This document shows positions 1 through 6,636 of a stretch of 37,759 bases of DNA, piece by piece. Both the position numbers and the translations under genes were made by a program. The notes beneath the pieces were generated by a model. The model saw nothing but the letters and a program-made list of their open reading frames with translations. It searched no databases and had not been told where the DNA came from. How positions within the stretch are numbered: the first letter of the stretch is position 1; every line of letters starts with the position of its first letter. This stretch comes from CAZNPW01 sp964575185 (GTDB taxonomy: Bacteria; Pseudomonadota; Alphaproteobacteria; Rhodobacterales; Rhodobacteraceae): assembly GCA_964575185.1 (NCBI GenBank), contig CAZNPW010000029.1:1-37759 (forward strand), written 5' to 3'.

Positions 1-632
1 ACCGGCACAACATCGGCTTCATGGCGCTGGACCGGATCGCTGCCGACCACGGCTTTCACCCGTGGAAGGCGGCGCATCGGGGGCTTGCCGCCGAGGGGCG
101 CTTCGGCAGCACGCGCGTCACGCTCCTGAAGCCCGCGACCTTCATGAACCTGTCGGGCCAGGCGGTGCGCGCGGCGGTGGACTGGCTGAAAGTCGAATGC
201 ACCGACGTGACGGTCTGGCACGACGAGCTCGACCTCGCGCCGGGCAGGCTGCGGCTCAAGACCGGCGGCGGCCACGCGGGGCACAACGGGCTGCGGTCGA
301 TCCACCAGCACCTGGGCGAGGGGTATCACCGCGTCCGCCTGGGGATCGGCCACCCGGGCCACAAGGACCTCGTGGTGCCTTACGTCCTGCACGACTTCGC
401 CAAGGCCGACCGCGACTGGCTGGACCCGCTGCTGGACGGGATCAGCGACGGGGCGGCGGCTTTGGCCGCAGGCGACGGGCCGGGGTTCCAGAATGCGGTG
501 GCCCTGCGGGTCTCGCCGCCACGGCCGAAACCCGCCGCGCCCGCCCCCAAGGCCGCCCCCACCCCCGCGGACCCCGACGGGCCGCAGGACTCGCCCTCCG
601 TCCTCCAGCGCCTGCGCGACCGGTTCCGCTGA
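1..632 (+). CDS. pth: Peptidyl-tRNA hydrolase, 5'-truncated by window edge
   Basis: Cleaves the ester bond of peptidyl-tRNAs that drop off ribosomes, recycling tRNA in the cytoplasm. The frame is open from base 3 and reads RHNIGFMALDRIA, so the true start lies to the left and about 15-20 residues are missing. The first methionine in view, at 21, is internal. Family landmarks are visible: the catalytic His in RHNIGF, the MNLSGQAV loop, the HDELDLAPGRLRLK segment with the catalytic-network Asp, and GGGHAGHNGLRSI with the conserved Asn. After the fold ends there is a Pro/Ala-rich tail of about 40 residues, which is common in alphaproteobacterial versions. hisD follows 52 bases downstream on the same strand. 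Identity is firm; only the N-terminus is unseen. Confidence 0.96.
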   Translation, partial: RHNIGFMALDRIAADHGFHPWKAAHRGLAAEGRFGSTRVTLLKPATFMNLSGQAVRAAVDWLKVECTDVTVWHDELDLAPGRLRLKTGGGHAGHNGLRSIHQHLGEGYHRVRLGIGHPGHKDLVVPYVLHDFAKADRDWLDPLLDGISDGAAALAAGDGPGFQNAVALRVSPPRPKPAAPAPKAAPTPADPDGPQDSPSVLQRLRDRFR

Positions 633-684
633 CCCTTGAGGCCGGCGGTCCCCCGGTCTACGGGGATCGCCGAAGAGGTGCCCG

Positions 685-1986
685 ATGCCCGCCCGCCTGT
701 CGACCCGCGACGCCGATTTCGAGACCCGCTTCGCGGCACTCCTCGCCTCTGCGCGCGACGGCGATGCGGACGTGGGCGCGGATGTCGCCGCCATCATCGC
801 CGACGTCCGCGCGCGCGGGGATGCGGCCGTCATCGACCTGACCCGCCGCTTCGACCGCCTCGACCTGACCCCCGCGACGCTCGCCTTCACCCCCGCCGAG
901 ATCGCGACCGGGGTCGCGAAGGTCGGGCCGCAGGACCGCGCGGCCATCGACATCGCCGCCGCGCGCATCCGGGCCTACCACGCGCGCCAGGTGCCGCAGG
1001 ACGACTCCTGGACCGACGACACCGGCGCGACGCTCGGCTGGCGCTGGACGCCGGTCGCGGCGGCGGGGCTCTACGTCCCCGGCGGCACGGCGAGCTATCC
1101 GTCCTCGGTGCTGATGAACGCCATCCCCGCGCAGGTGGCGGGCGTCGGGCGGCTGGTCATCTGCTGCCCGACGCCCGGCGGCGCGGTCAACCCGCTCGTC
1201 CTCTACGCCGCGCAGGTCTGCGGGGTCGACACCATCTACCGCATCGGCGGCGCGCAGGCCGTCGCCGCCCTCGCCTACGGGACGGCGACGATCCCCGCGG
1301 TCGACAAGATCACCGGCCCCGGCAACGCCTGGGTGGCCGAGGCCAAGGCCCGCGTCTTCGGCCGGGTCGGCATCGACATGATCGCGGGGCCGTCCGAGGT
1401 GCTCGTCATCGCCGACGCCGGGCAGGACCCCGACTGGATCGCGCTCGACCTCCTGAGCCAGGCCGAGCACGACCCCTCGGCCCGGGCGATCCTGCTGACC
1501 GACAGCGCGGCCCTTGCCGATGCGGTCGAGGCGGCAGTGGCGCGCCACCTCGCGGCGCTGCCGCGCGCCGCCATCGCGGGGGCGTCCTGGGAGGCGAACG
1601 GCGCCGTCATCGTCACCCGCGACCTCGGAGAGGCCGCCGAGATCGCGACCCGCCTCGCCCCCGAGCACCTCGAGATCCTCACCGCCGACCCCGCGGCGCT
1701 GGCGGCGCGGATCCCCCACGCCGGGGCCATCTTCCTCGGCCCCTGGACGCCCGAGGCCATCGGCGACTACGTCGGCGGCCCGAACCACGTCCTGCCCACC
1801 GCGCGGTCGGCGCGGTTCTCCTCCGGCCTCTCGGTGCTGGACTTCCTGAAGCGCACCACCCTCGCAAGGATGACCCCCGCCGCGCTGGCCGCCATCGGCC
1901 CGGCGGCAGAGCGGCTTGCACAGGCCGAGGGGCTGCAGGCGCACGCGCTCAGCCTGCGGGCGCGGCTCGGCCGGGTGAACGGCTGA
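685..1986 (+). CDS. hisD: Histidinol dehydrogenase
   Basis: Catalyses the last two steps of histidine synthesis, L-histidinol to L-histidine, with two NAD+ and one Zn2+. The 433-residue length is normal. Zinc ligands known from the E. coli enzyme are in place: Gln259 and His262 (SQAEHD), Asp361 (IGDYVGGPNH) and His420 (GLQAHA). The catalytic pair Glu327-His328 lies in APEHLE. The glycine-rich KITGPGN and IAGPSEVL segments are also present. The ATG at 685 has a GAAGAGG ribosome site 8-9 bases upstream. A weak promoter-like pair (TTGAGG at 636, 17-base spacer) sits in the gap after pth. In related Rhodobacterales, as I recall, hisD starts a block that continues with UPF0262 and a phosphatase gene. 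Here an opposite-strand gene intervenes. Confidence 0.97.
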   Translation: MPARLSTRDADFETRFAALLASARDGDADVGADVAAIIADVRARGDAAVIDLTRRFDRLDLTPATLAFTPAEIATGVAKVGPQDRAAIDIAAARIRAYHARQVPQDDSWTDDTGATLGWRWTPVAAAGLYVPGGTASYPSSVLMNAIPAQVAGVGRLVICCPTPGGAVNPLVLYAAQVCGVDTIYRIGGAQAVAALAYGTATIPAVDKITGPGNAWVAEAKARVFGRVGIDMIAGPSEVLVIADAGQDPDWIALDLLSQAEHDPSARAILLTDSAALADAVEAAVARHLAALPRAAIAGASWEANGAVIVTRDLGEAAEIATRLAPEHLEILTADPAALAARIPHAGAIFLGPWTPEAIGDYVGGPNHVLPTARSARFSSGLSVLDFLKRTTLARMTPAALAAIGPAAERLAQAEGLQAHALSLRARLGRVNG

Positions 1987-1990
1987 GGCG

Positions 1991-2626
1991 TCACGCAGGC
2001 CCAAGCCCGAGCGCCCAGGCCAGCGCATCGGCCGAGGCCGGGCGGCCGACGAGCCGGAAGCGCGACAGGTGCGGCAGGTGCACGACACGTCCGCCGTCCG
2101 GCATGCGGAAGCGCCGCAGGACGTGGTCTCCCCACCCGGCCGCCACCTGCCCGTCGTACCGCGCGCCGGTCAGCGCGACCGCCATCTCCGCCGCCTCGCG
2201 CGAAACCGCCACGACCAGGCGCAGCCCCGGCGCGGAAAGCGGCCCGCGCCAGAAATCCTGCCCGAGCGCCAGCGCCGCGGCGCGCTGCCCGGGGGCGAGG
2301 CTCGCAAATCCGTCACTGCGGAAAGGGGCCACCACGCCGGTCATGATCTGCAGCGGAGTGCGCCCGATCAGCTCCGCAAGGCGCAGGAACTGGTCGGTCA
2401 GCGGCGATACGGTCGTCAGGCGTTCGACCTCATAGGAATTGCCGCGCTCGTCCGAGACGGTGCGCATCGCGGCCTTGTCGGGCGCCCGGCCGGGGTTCAG
2501 CGACAGGAAGGCCGTGTCGCATCCCCCCAGCGTCGCCCACGGGCCATACAGCATCTTGAAGCCCTGGGTCAGTCCGAGCCGCGTCTCTTCCGCCGCCAGC
2601 CGCTCATGCCACTCCGCACGGTCCAT
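1991..2626 (-). CDS. Uracil-DNA glycosylase superfamily-like protein
   Basis: A 211-residue protein on the strand opposite its neighbours. The frame stays open further upstream, but the ATG at 2626 is preceded by a good ribosome site (GCAGGAG), so I start there. The N-terminal third has FLSLNPGRAP, resembling the catalytic loop of the Mug/TDG branch (G-I-N-P-G). Near the C-terminus VVHLPHLSRFRL resembles the DNA-intercalating motif H-P-S-x-L-S. That suggests a base-excision or nucleic-acid-binding role, but the similarity is limited to short motifs and the assignment is inferred. Its stop codon lies 4 bases from the hisD stop (convergent). It shares a short divergent spacer with the UPF0262 gene. 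It interrupts a usually collinear gene block, which suggests insertion. Confidence 0.6.
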   Translation of the reverse strand: MDRAEWHERLAAEETRLGLTQGFKMLYGPWATLGGCDTAFLSLNPGRAPDKAAMRTVSDERGNSYEVERLTTVSPLTDQFLRLAELIGRTPLQIMTGVVAPFRSDGFASLAPGQRAAALALGQDFWRGPLSAPGLRLVVAVSREAAEMAVALTGARYDGQVAAGWGDHVLRRFRMPDGGRVVHLPHLSRFRLVGRPASADALAWALGLGPA

Positions 2627-2713
2627 CTTGCACTCCTGCCGCTGCCGCCAGTCTGGCCCGGAAAGGGTTGACAAAGTCTTGATCGCCGCAGGCCGGTCGG
2701 GCATCACCCGCCC

Positions 2714-3184
2714 ATGACCCGCCTCTGCCACGTCGAGATCGACGAACGCGGCCTCGCCCGCCCGACCCCGGCCATCGAGCAGGAGCGCCGCGTCGCCATC
2801 TTCGACCTGCTCGAGGACAACCGCTTCGCCCTCCCCGCGCGCGAGGGGCGCCCGCCCGGCCCCTACCGCCTGCGGCTCGCGATCCGCGACGGCCGGCTGG
2901 TCTTCGACCTTGCGACCGAAGAGGGCGCGAAGGCGGCCGAGTTCATCCTCTCCCTCGGCCCCTTCCGGCAGGTGGTGAAGGACTACTTCCAGATCTGCGA
3001 AAGCTACTTCGACGCCGTGAAGCGCCTGCCGCCCAGCCAGATCGAGGCCATCGACATGGCCCGCCGCGGCATCCACAACGAAGGCGCGCGCACCCTGATC
3101 GAGCGGCTCGACGGCAAGGCCGACCTCGACCAGGACACCGCCCGCCGCCTCTTCACGCTCATCTGCGTCCTGCACTGGGGCTGA
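2714..3184 (+). CDS. UPF0262 family protein
   Basis: A 156-residue cytoplasmic protein matching the UPF0262 family, which is almost confined to Alphaproteobacteria and has no established function. Recognisable parts are the N-terminal beta-rich segment beginning MTRLCHVEIDE, the central LILS/LGPFRQVVKDYFQICESYFDAV stretch and the C-terminal helix pair with ARRGIHNEG and DTARRLFTLICVLHWG. The last part is strongly conserved in the family. There is no signal peptide or membrane segment. The gene for a low-molecular-weight phosphatase starts 1 base after its stop, so the two are almost certainly cotranscribed. TTGACA at 2668 or TTGATC at 2679 could be a -35 element, but no convincing -10 follows. 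Confidence 0.9.
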   Translation: MTRLCHVEIDERGLARPTPAIEQERRVAIFDLLEDNRFALPAREGRPPGPYRLRLAIRDGRLVFDLATEEGAKAAEFILSLGPFRQVVKDYFQICESYFDAVKRLPPSQIEAIDMARRGIHNEGARTLIERLDGKADLDQDTARRLFTLICVLHWG

Positions 3185-3185
3185 T

Positions 3186-3626
3186 GTGGCCGGTTTCCCC
3201 CAGGCGGTGCTGTTCTGCTGCGACCACAACGCCGTCCGCTCGCCCATGGCCGAGGGGCTGATGAAACAGCTCTTCGGCCAGCGCGCCTATGTCCAGTCCG
3301 CCGGGGTCAGGAACGACATGGAGATCGACGGCTTCGCCATCGCCGTCTGCCAGGAGCAGGGGATCGAACTGGCCCGCCACCGCAGCCGCAGCTTCGAGGA
3401 GATGCAGGACTGGGGCGACGACCTCGGCCAGTTCGACCTGATCGTGGCCCTGTCGCCGGCCTCCCAGCGCATGGCGCTGGAGCTGACGCGGCACTACGAC
3501 GTGGCGGTGGAATACTGGCCGATCCTCGACCCCACGGGGCTGGGGGAGGGGCGGGAGGCGAAGCTCGCGGCCTACCGGCAGGCGCGGGACCAGATCCGCG
3601 GGCGGATGGTGGAGAGGTTCGGGTGA
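3186..3626 (+). CDS. Low-molecular-weight protein-tyrosine-phosphatase-like protein
   Basis: A 146-residue member of the LMW-PTPase/ArsC-thioredoxin fold. The P-loop signature C-x5-R is Cys12-DHNAV-Arg18 in LFCCDHNAVRSP, and the general-acid loop carries Asp115 in WPILDPTG. The cysteine nucleophile would attack a phosphotyrosine-type or arsenate-type substrate; which one cannot be told from sequence. GTG at 3186 is used as start because it is the first in-frame start after the UPF0262 stop (1-base gap) and gives the correct N-terminus before the P-loop. Conserved pairing with UPF0262 and infA in this group argues for a housekeeping role rather than arsenic resistance. No other ars genes are nearby. 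Confidence 0.85.
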   Translation: MAGFPQAVLFCCDHNAVRSPMAEGLMKQLFGQRAYVQSAGVRNDMEIDGFAIAVCQEQGIELARHRSRSFEEMQDWGDDLGQFDLIVALSPASQRMALELTRHYDVAVEYWPILDPTGLGEGREAKLAAYRQARDQIRGRMVERFG

Positions 3627-3632
3627 AAACGG

Positions 3633-4622
3633 ATGGGGCGTGACATGGAAGTAGAGCGGCCTTCGGACAGCCACGATCCGACCGTGCACCAGGGAAAGGA
3701 CGGCTATCTGTTCCTTTCGGGCGGAAACCATTCCGTGTTTTCGCTGTTTTCCGGCAAGACGATGCCGGCGCGCGGATCGGTGGAGCGGTTTGTCGACAAC
3801 CTGACGGCCCGGCAGAAATACTGCGCAGCGAAAGGCATCAGGTTCCATACCATCGTCTTCCCGGAAAAGTGCGTTGTGCTCCGCGACCGGGTGGGTACGG
3901 ACCTGCCATTGCGGTCGGTGTACGAATCCGTCTATCGGCCGCAACTGGCCGATCTCGACGTGCATTATCCGATTGCGGCGCTGGAGCGGACACCCGATGC
4001 CCTGTCCCGCACCGACAGCCACTATACGGCGCATGGAAACCTGGGGGTCGCGCGGGAGATTCTGAACGGCATCTTTCCGGCAGACCTGATCGCCCAAGGC
4101 TGCGAGGTGCTGGCCGGGCGAATCCGCGTCAGGAAAGGCTATCTCGGCGACATCGGCCGGAAAGTTCCCGGATTGCCGCCGGAAGACATTGCCATCCTGG
4201 CTTCGGGTCCGGGGGCTGTCCATGTGACGAACGGTGTCGCCGGCGGCAATGACGGCATCTGCGACCTGACGGAAACGCCCGACGCGCTGAGCGGACGGAC
4301 CCTGCTGATCTTCGGGGATTCGTTCATGCGCGGGGCGCAGGGCTTTCTGGCGCAGTTCTACCACCGCGTCATCTTCTGCCGGACGCGGTTCTTCCATTAT
4401 GAACTGGTCGACGCCTTCAGGCCAGACGCTATCTTCTGCGGCATTGCCGAACGCTACCTGTCCCGCGTCGACGTCGATGCGAACCGGCCCCATTTCCTCA
4501 GCTATCCCCTGATGCACGGCCGTGCCATCGCGCCGAGCGAGGGGTTCGGCGAGGTCTGGACACGCTTTGCCGACGCGCGCGCGATGGCGGGTGCGGTCGG
4601 AGTGACGCCGGGCGGCGGGTAG
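3633..4622 (+). CDS. AlgX/AlgJ-like SGNH hydrolase-fold protein
   Basis: A 329-residue protein with the hallmarks of the AlgX/AlgJ SGNH-like domain, whose characterised members O-acetylate exopolysaccharide. The N-terminal GKDGYLFL strand and the FPEK segment near residue 78 are typical. The presumed triad is complete: Asp128 and His130 in TDSHYTAHG, and Ser230 in IFGDSFM. Unlike AlgX or AlgJ there is no signal peptide or membrane anchor, so the protein is either cytoplasmic or handled by a partner not in the window. Two starts are possible, 3633 and 3645. Codon use is distinctly less GC-biased than in the flanking genes, with frequent A/T third positions, suggesting acquisition. No polysaccharide genes flank it. 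Substrate unknown. Confidence 0.72.
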   Translation: MGRDMEVERPSDSHDPTVHQGKDGYLFLSGGNHSVFSLFSGKTMPARGSVERFVDNLTARQKYCAAKGIRFHTIVFPEKCVVLRDRVGTDLPLRSVYESVYRPQLADLDVHYPIAALERTPDALSRTDSHYTAHGNLGVAREILNGIFPADLIAQGCEVLAGRIRVRKGYLGDIGRKVPGLPPEDIAILASGPGAVHVTNGVAGGNDGICDLTETPDALSGRTLLIFGDSFMRGAQGFLAQFYHRVIFCRTRFFHYELVDAFRPDAIFCGIAERYLSRVDVDANRPHFLSYPLMHGRAIAPSEGFGEVWTRFADARAMAGAVGVTPGGG

Positions 4623-4662
4623 CGTCGACCAGCCTGACGGCGGGGGCCGGTTCGGCGGAACC

Positions 4663-4690
4663 TTGACATGAACGCATGATGACCTATTTT
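4663..4690 (+). promoter_or_regulatory. Sigma-70-type promoter of the toxin-antitoxin pair
   Basis: TTGACA at 4663-4668 is a perfect -35 consensus. TATTTT at 4685-4690 is a fair -10, with a 16-base spacer. The predicted start of transcription falls at about 4696-4698, only 2-4 bases before the antitoxin ATG at 4700, so the mRNA would be nearly leaderless. The AT-rich patch stands out in very GC-rich surroundings. Confidence 0.6.
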
Positions 4691-4697
4691 TAGGTCA
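4680..4697. promoter_or_regulatory. Palindromic operator over the -10 box
   Basis: TGACCTA at 4680-4686 and TAGGTCA at 4691-4697 form a perfect 7-bp inverted repeat around TTTT. The dyad covers the -10 hexamer and the expected transcription start, just upstream of the antitoxin ATG. Phd/YefM antitoxins are known to repress their own operons by binding such sites, so this is the expected autoregulatory operator. The role is inferred from position and symmetry. Confidence 0.65.
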
Positions 4698-4699
4698 CC

Positions 4700-4927
4700 A
4701 TGCCCACCATCGCCGACGCCAAGGCCCGTTTCGCCGACCTCGTCCGCCGCGCCGAGGGGGGCGAGCGCATCACGCTCACCCGCCATGGCCGCCCGGTGGC
4801 CGAGATCGGCCCGCCCGCCGCGCCCGCCGACATTCCTCTGATCGGCGCCCTCAAGGGCCGCATCCACATCGCCGACGACTTCGACGATCTGCCACCGGAC
4901 TTCACCGACGCCTTCGGGCCTCGGTGA
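4700..4927 (+). CDS. Phd/YefM-family antitoxin
   Basis: A 75-residue protein starting MPTIADAKARFADLVRRAEGGERITLTRHGRPVAEI. This is the standard Phd/YefM DNA-binding N-domain, with the helix that reads the operator followed by the R-H-G-R-P-V-A beta turn. The C-terminal half (residues 45-75, rich in Asp) is the expected flexible toxin-neutralising tail. It would neutralise the PIN toxin encoded next, whose GTG start overlaps its stop by 4 bases (4924-4927). The complex would then repress transcription from the palindrome just upstream. Size and layout are normal for this family. I cannot assign a specific named system. Confidence 0.87.
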   Translation: MPTIADAKARFADLVRRAEGGERITLTRHGRPVAEIGPPAAPADIPLIGALKGRIHIADDFDDLPPDFTDAFGPR

Positions 4928-5289
4928 AGATCCTCCTCGACACCCACATCCTCCTCTGGGCGTGGAACGACGACCCCCGCCTGACCCCCGCCATGCGGAG
5001 AACCCTCGCCACCGCAGACCGCATCGTCAGCGCCGTCACCGTCTGGGAGATGACCGTCAAGCGCGCCCTCGGCAAGCTCGCGCTCGACGGCGACATCCCC
5101 GCGCTCGTCGCCCGCACCGGCTGCCAGCCCCTCGCCGTCACCTGGGCGCATGCCGCCACCGCCACCGACCTCCCCCGCCACCACGGCGACCCCTTCGACC
5201 GCCTGCTCATCGCCCAGGCGCAGGTCGAGGCGCTGCCGATCCTGACCGCCGACCCGGTGTTCCGCGCCTATGGCCTTGCCCTCGCCTGA
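4924..5289 (+). CDS. PIN-domain toxin, VapC-like
   Basis: A 121-residue PIN-domain ribonuclease. Acidic metal-binding residues are present in order: Asp6 (LLDTH), Glu42 (TVWEM), Asp89/Asp92 in HHGDPFDRLLIAQA and Asp110 (LTADPVF). The GDPFDRLLIAQA signature is typical of PIN toxins paired with Phd-type antitoxins, which cleave tRNA or other structured RNA. The GTG start at 4924 overlaps the antitoxin stop, which couples translation so that the antitoxin is made first. There is no sign of degradation, so the pair is probably functional. The target RNA cannot be told from the sequence. Confidence 0.87.
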   Translation: MKILLDTHILLWAWNDDPRLTPAMRRTLATADRIVSAVTVWEMTVKRALGKLALDGDIPALVARTGCQPLAVTWAHAATATDLPRHHGDPFDRLLIAQAQVEALPILTADPVFRAYGLALA

Positions 5290-5311
5290 CCCCGTCCCCT
5301 ATCTTCCCCCC

Positions 5312-5392
5312 ATGCACCCCGCCACCACCGCCGACCACGCCGCCGTGACCACCTTCGCCGCCCCGCGCGGCGCTTTCGCGCGCGTCGCCTGA
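5312..5392 (+). other. Possible 26-codon leader ORF coupled to the zinc-finger gene
   Basis: An ATG at 5312 opens a 26-codon frame (MHPATTADHAAVTTFAAPRG...) that ends with TGA at 5390-5392. The final A is the first base of the ATG of the next gene (TGATG). The downstream gene has no Shine-Dalgarno of its own, so reinitiation after a short leader ORF would explain its translation. No homology is recognised. It could equally be chance in GC-rich DNA. Confidence 0.3.
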
Positions 5393-5664
5393 TGGCGGGC
5401 GGCTGGGCCAGGGACGGGGACGCGGAAGAGCAGATGGCCGCCACCATCGCCGACGAGCTCGCTCGGATGCGCGCCACCCGCCGCCCCCTGCAGGGTGCCA
5501 GCCGCGCCACCTGCGCGGAATGCGACGAGCCCATCCCCGAGGCCCGCCGCCAGGCCCTGCCGGGGGTCAAGCTCTGCATCGACTGCCAGCGCGCCCGCGA
5601 CGCCCGGCCCGCCGCCCGCGGGGGGATCAACCGGCGCGGCTCCAAGGACAGCCAGCTGAAATGA
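5392..5664 (+). CDS. DksA/TraR-type C4 zinc-finger protein
   Basis: A 90-residue protein whose layout matches short DksA/TraR relatives such as E. coli YbiI. It begins MAGGWARDGDAEEQM, then has a helical segment, and then the C4 zinc finger CAECDEPIPEARR...LCIDCQ (C-x2-C, 16 or so residues, C-x2-C) at about residues 41-65. Large DksA proteins enter the RNA-polymerase secondary channel with a long coiled coil. Here the coiled coil is too short for certainty, so a role in transcription control is only inferred. The start is supported by alignment to the YbiI N-terminus and not by a ribosome site. The tail GGINRRGSKDSQLK is basic and typical of the group. Confidence 0.78.
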   Translation: MAGGWARDGDAEEQMAATIADELARMRATRRPLQGASRATCAECDEPIPEARRQALPGVKLCIDCQRARDARPAARGGINRRGSKDSQLK

Positions 5665-5708
5665 CGCCCGTGCCGGTCGTCCGCGCCCCTGTGGCCGCCC
5701 GGACCCCC

Positions 5709-5740
5709 TTGCCAATCCCCTCGCCCGGGCGCATATGCGC
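5709..5740 (+). promoter_or_regulatory. Candidate infA promoter with palindromic -10 region
   Basis: TTGCCA at 5709-5714 and CATATG at 5732-5737 have a 17-base spacer. The -10 sits inside a perfect 12-bp palindrome, GCGCATATGCGC, at 5729-5740. This lies about 45 bases upstream of infA. A second -35-like TTGACC at 5756 lacks a usable -10. Assigned by position and consensus only. Confidence 0.3.
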
Positions 5741-5786
5741 GCCCGTGCCTGCGCTTTGACCGCGGGCGTCCCGTGCTGGAGTATCC

Positions 5787-6005
5787 ATGGCCAAGGAAGA
5801 CACGCTCGAGTTTCCCGGCGTCGTGAAGGAACTGCTGCCCAACGCGACGTTCAAGGTCGAACTCGACAATGGCCATGAACTGATCGCGACGATGGCCGGC
5901 AAGATGCGCAAGAACCGCATCCGCGTCCTCGCCGGCGACAAGGTGCAGGTCGAGATGACCCCCTACGACCTGTCGAAGGGGCGCATCAACTATCGCTTCA
6001 AGTGA
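5787..6005 (+). CDS. infA: Translation initiation factor IF-1
   Basis: The 72-residue S1/OB-fold initiation factor binds the 30S A site and works with IF-2 and IF-3 during start-codon selection. The sequence runs MAKEDTLEFPGVVKELLPNATFKVEL...GHELIATMAGKMRKNRIRVLAGDKVQVEMTPYDLSKGRINYRF, the canonical full-length form with the conserved KMRKNRI and PYDL..GRI.YR blocks. ATG at 5787 is the universal start, with a weak GGAG 6 bases upstream. maf follows after 55 bases. Unambiguous. Confidence 0.99.
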   Translation: MAKEDTLEFPGVVKELLPNATFKVELDNGHELIATMAGKMRKNRIRVLAGDKVQVEMTPYDLSKGRINYRFK

Positions 6006-6060
6006 GCGCATCGCGGAAGGCGCGCACCGGCTTTCGCGGCCGGATGCGCCAGGCCGCGAG

Positions 6061-6636
6061 ATGAGGCTGATCCTCGGCTCCGGCAGCCCCCGGCGGCTGG
6101 AGCTGCTGGCGACCCTGGGCATCGTGCCCGACGCCGTCCTGCCCCCCGACATCGACGAGACCCCCCGCAAGGGCGAGCTGCCCCGGCCCTATGCCGAGCG
6201 GCTGGCGGATCAGAAGGCGCGTGCCGTGCAGGCCGGGCCCGAGGACATCGTCCTGACCGCCGACACGACCGTCGCCCTGGGCCGCCGCATCCTCGGCAAG
6301 CCCGCGGACGCGGGCCAGGCGGCGCAGTTCCTGACGCTGCTCGGCGGGCGGCGGCATGACGTCATCACCGCGGTCGCGGTGCGGCGCGGGGACCGGGTCT
6401 GGCAGCGCACCTCGGTCAGCGCGGTGCGGATGAAGCGCCTGTCGGACCTCGAGCTGAACGCCTACCTCGCCTCCGGCGACTGGCGCGGCAAGGCGGGCGG
6501 CTACGGCATCCAGGGCGCGGCGGGGGCCTTCATCCCGTGGATCCAGGGCAGTTTTCCGGGCATCATGGGCCTGCCCGTGGCCGAGACCGCGGCGCTGCTG
6601 CAGGCCGCGGGCTGGCCGGTGTGGAGGCAGGCATGA
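6061..6636 (+). CDS. maf: Maf-family nucleoside triphosphate pyrophosphatase
   Basis: A house-cleaning pyrophosphatase that hydrolyses non-canonical or excess NTPs/dNTPs to NMPs. At 191 residues it has the normal length. Landmarks: ILGSGSPRR at the N-terminus, PDIDET, the catalytic Asp in VLTADTTVAL, and GKAGGYGIQGAAG. The last motif resembles the YhdE branch (dTTP/UTP preferring) more than the YceF branch (7-methyl-GTP). The ATG at 6061 follows infA by 55 bases. The stop overlaps the start of the RNase E/G gene by 4 bases (ATGA at 6633-6636), so maf, the RNase and yacG form one translationally coupled unit. Confidence 0.95.
   Translation: MRLILGSGSPRRLELLATLGIVPDAVLPPDIDETPRKGELPRPYAERLADQKARAVQAGPEDIVLTADTTVALGRRILGKPADAGQAAQFLTLLGGRRHDVITAVAVRRGDRVWQRTSVSAVRMKRLSDLELNAYLASGDWRGKAGGYGIQGAAGAFIPWIQGSFPGIMGLPVAETAALLQAAGWPVWRQA

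Noticed and set aside
3186..3626. Arsenate reductase ArsC
   Set aside because: The Cys-x5-Arg fold is shared with ArsC, but there is no arsR, arsB or acr3 nearby and the conserved neighbours are housekeeping genes.
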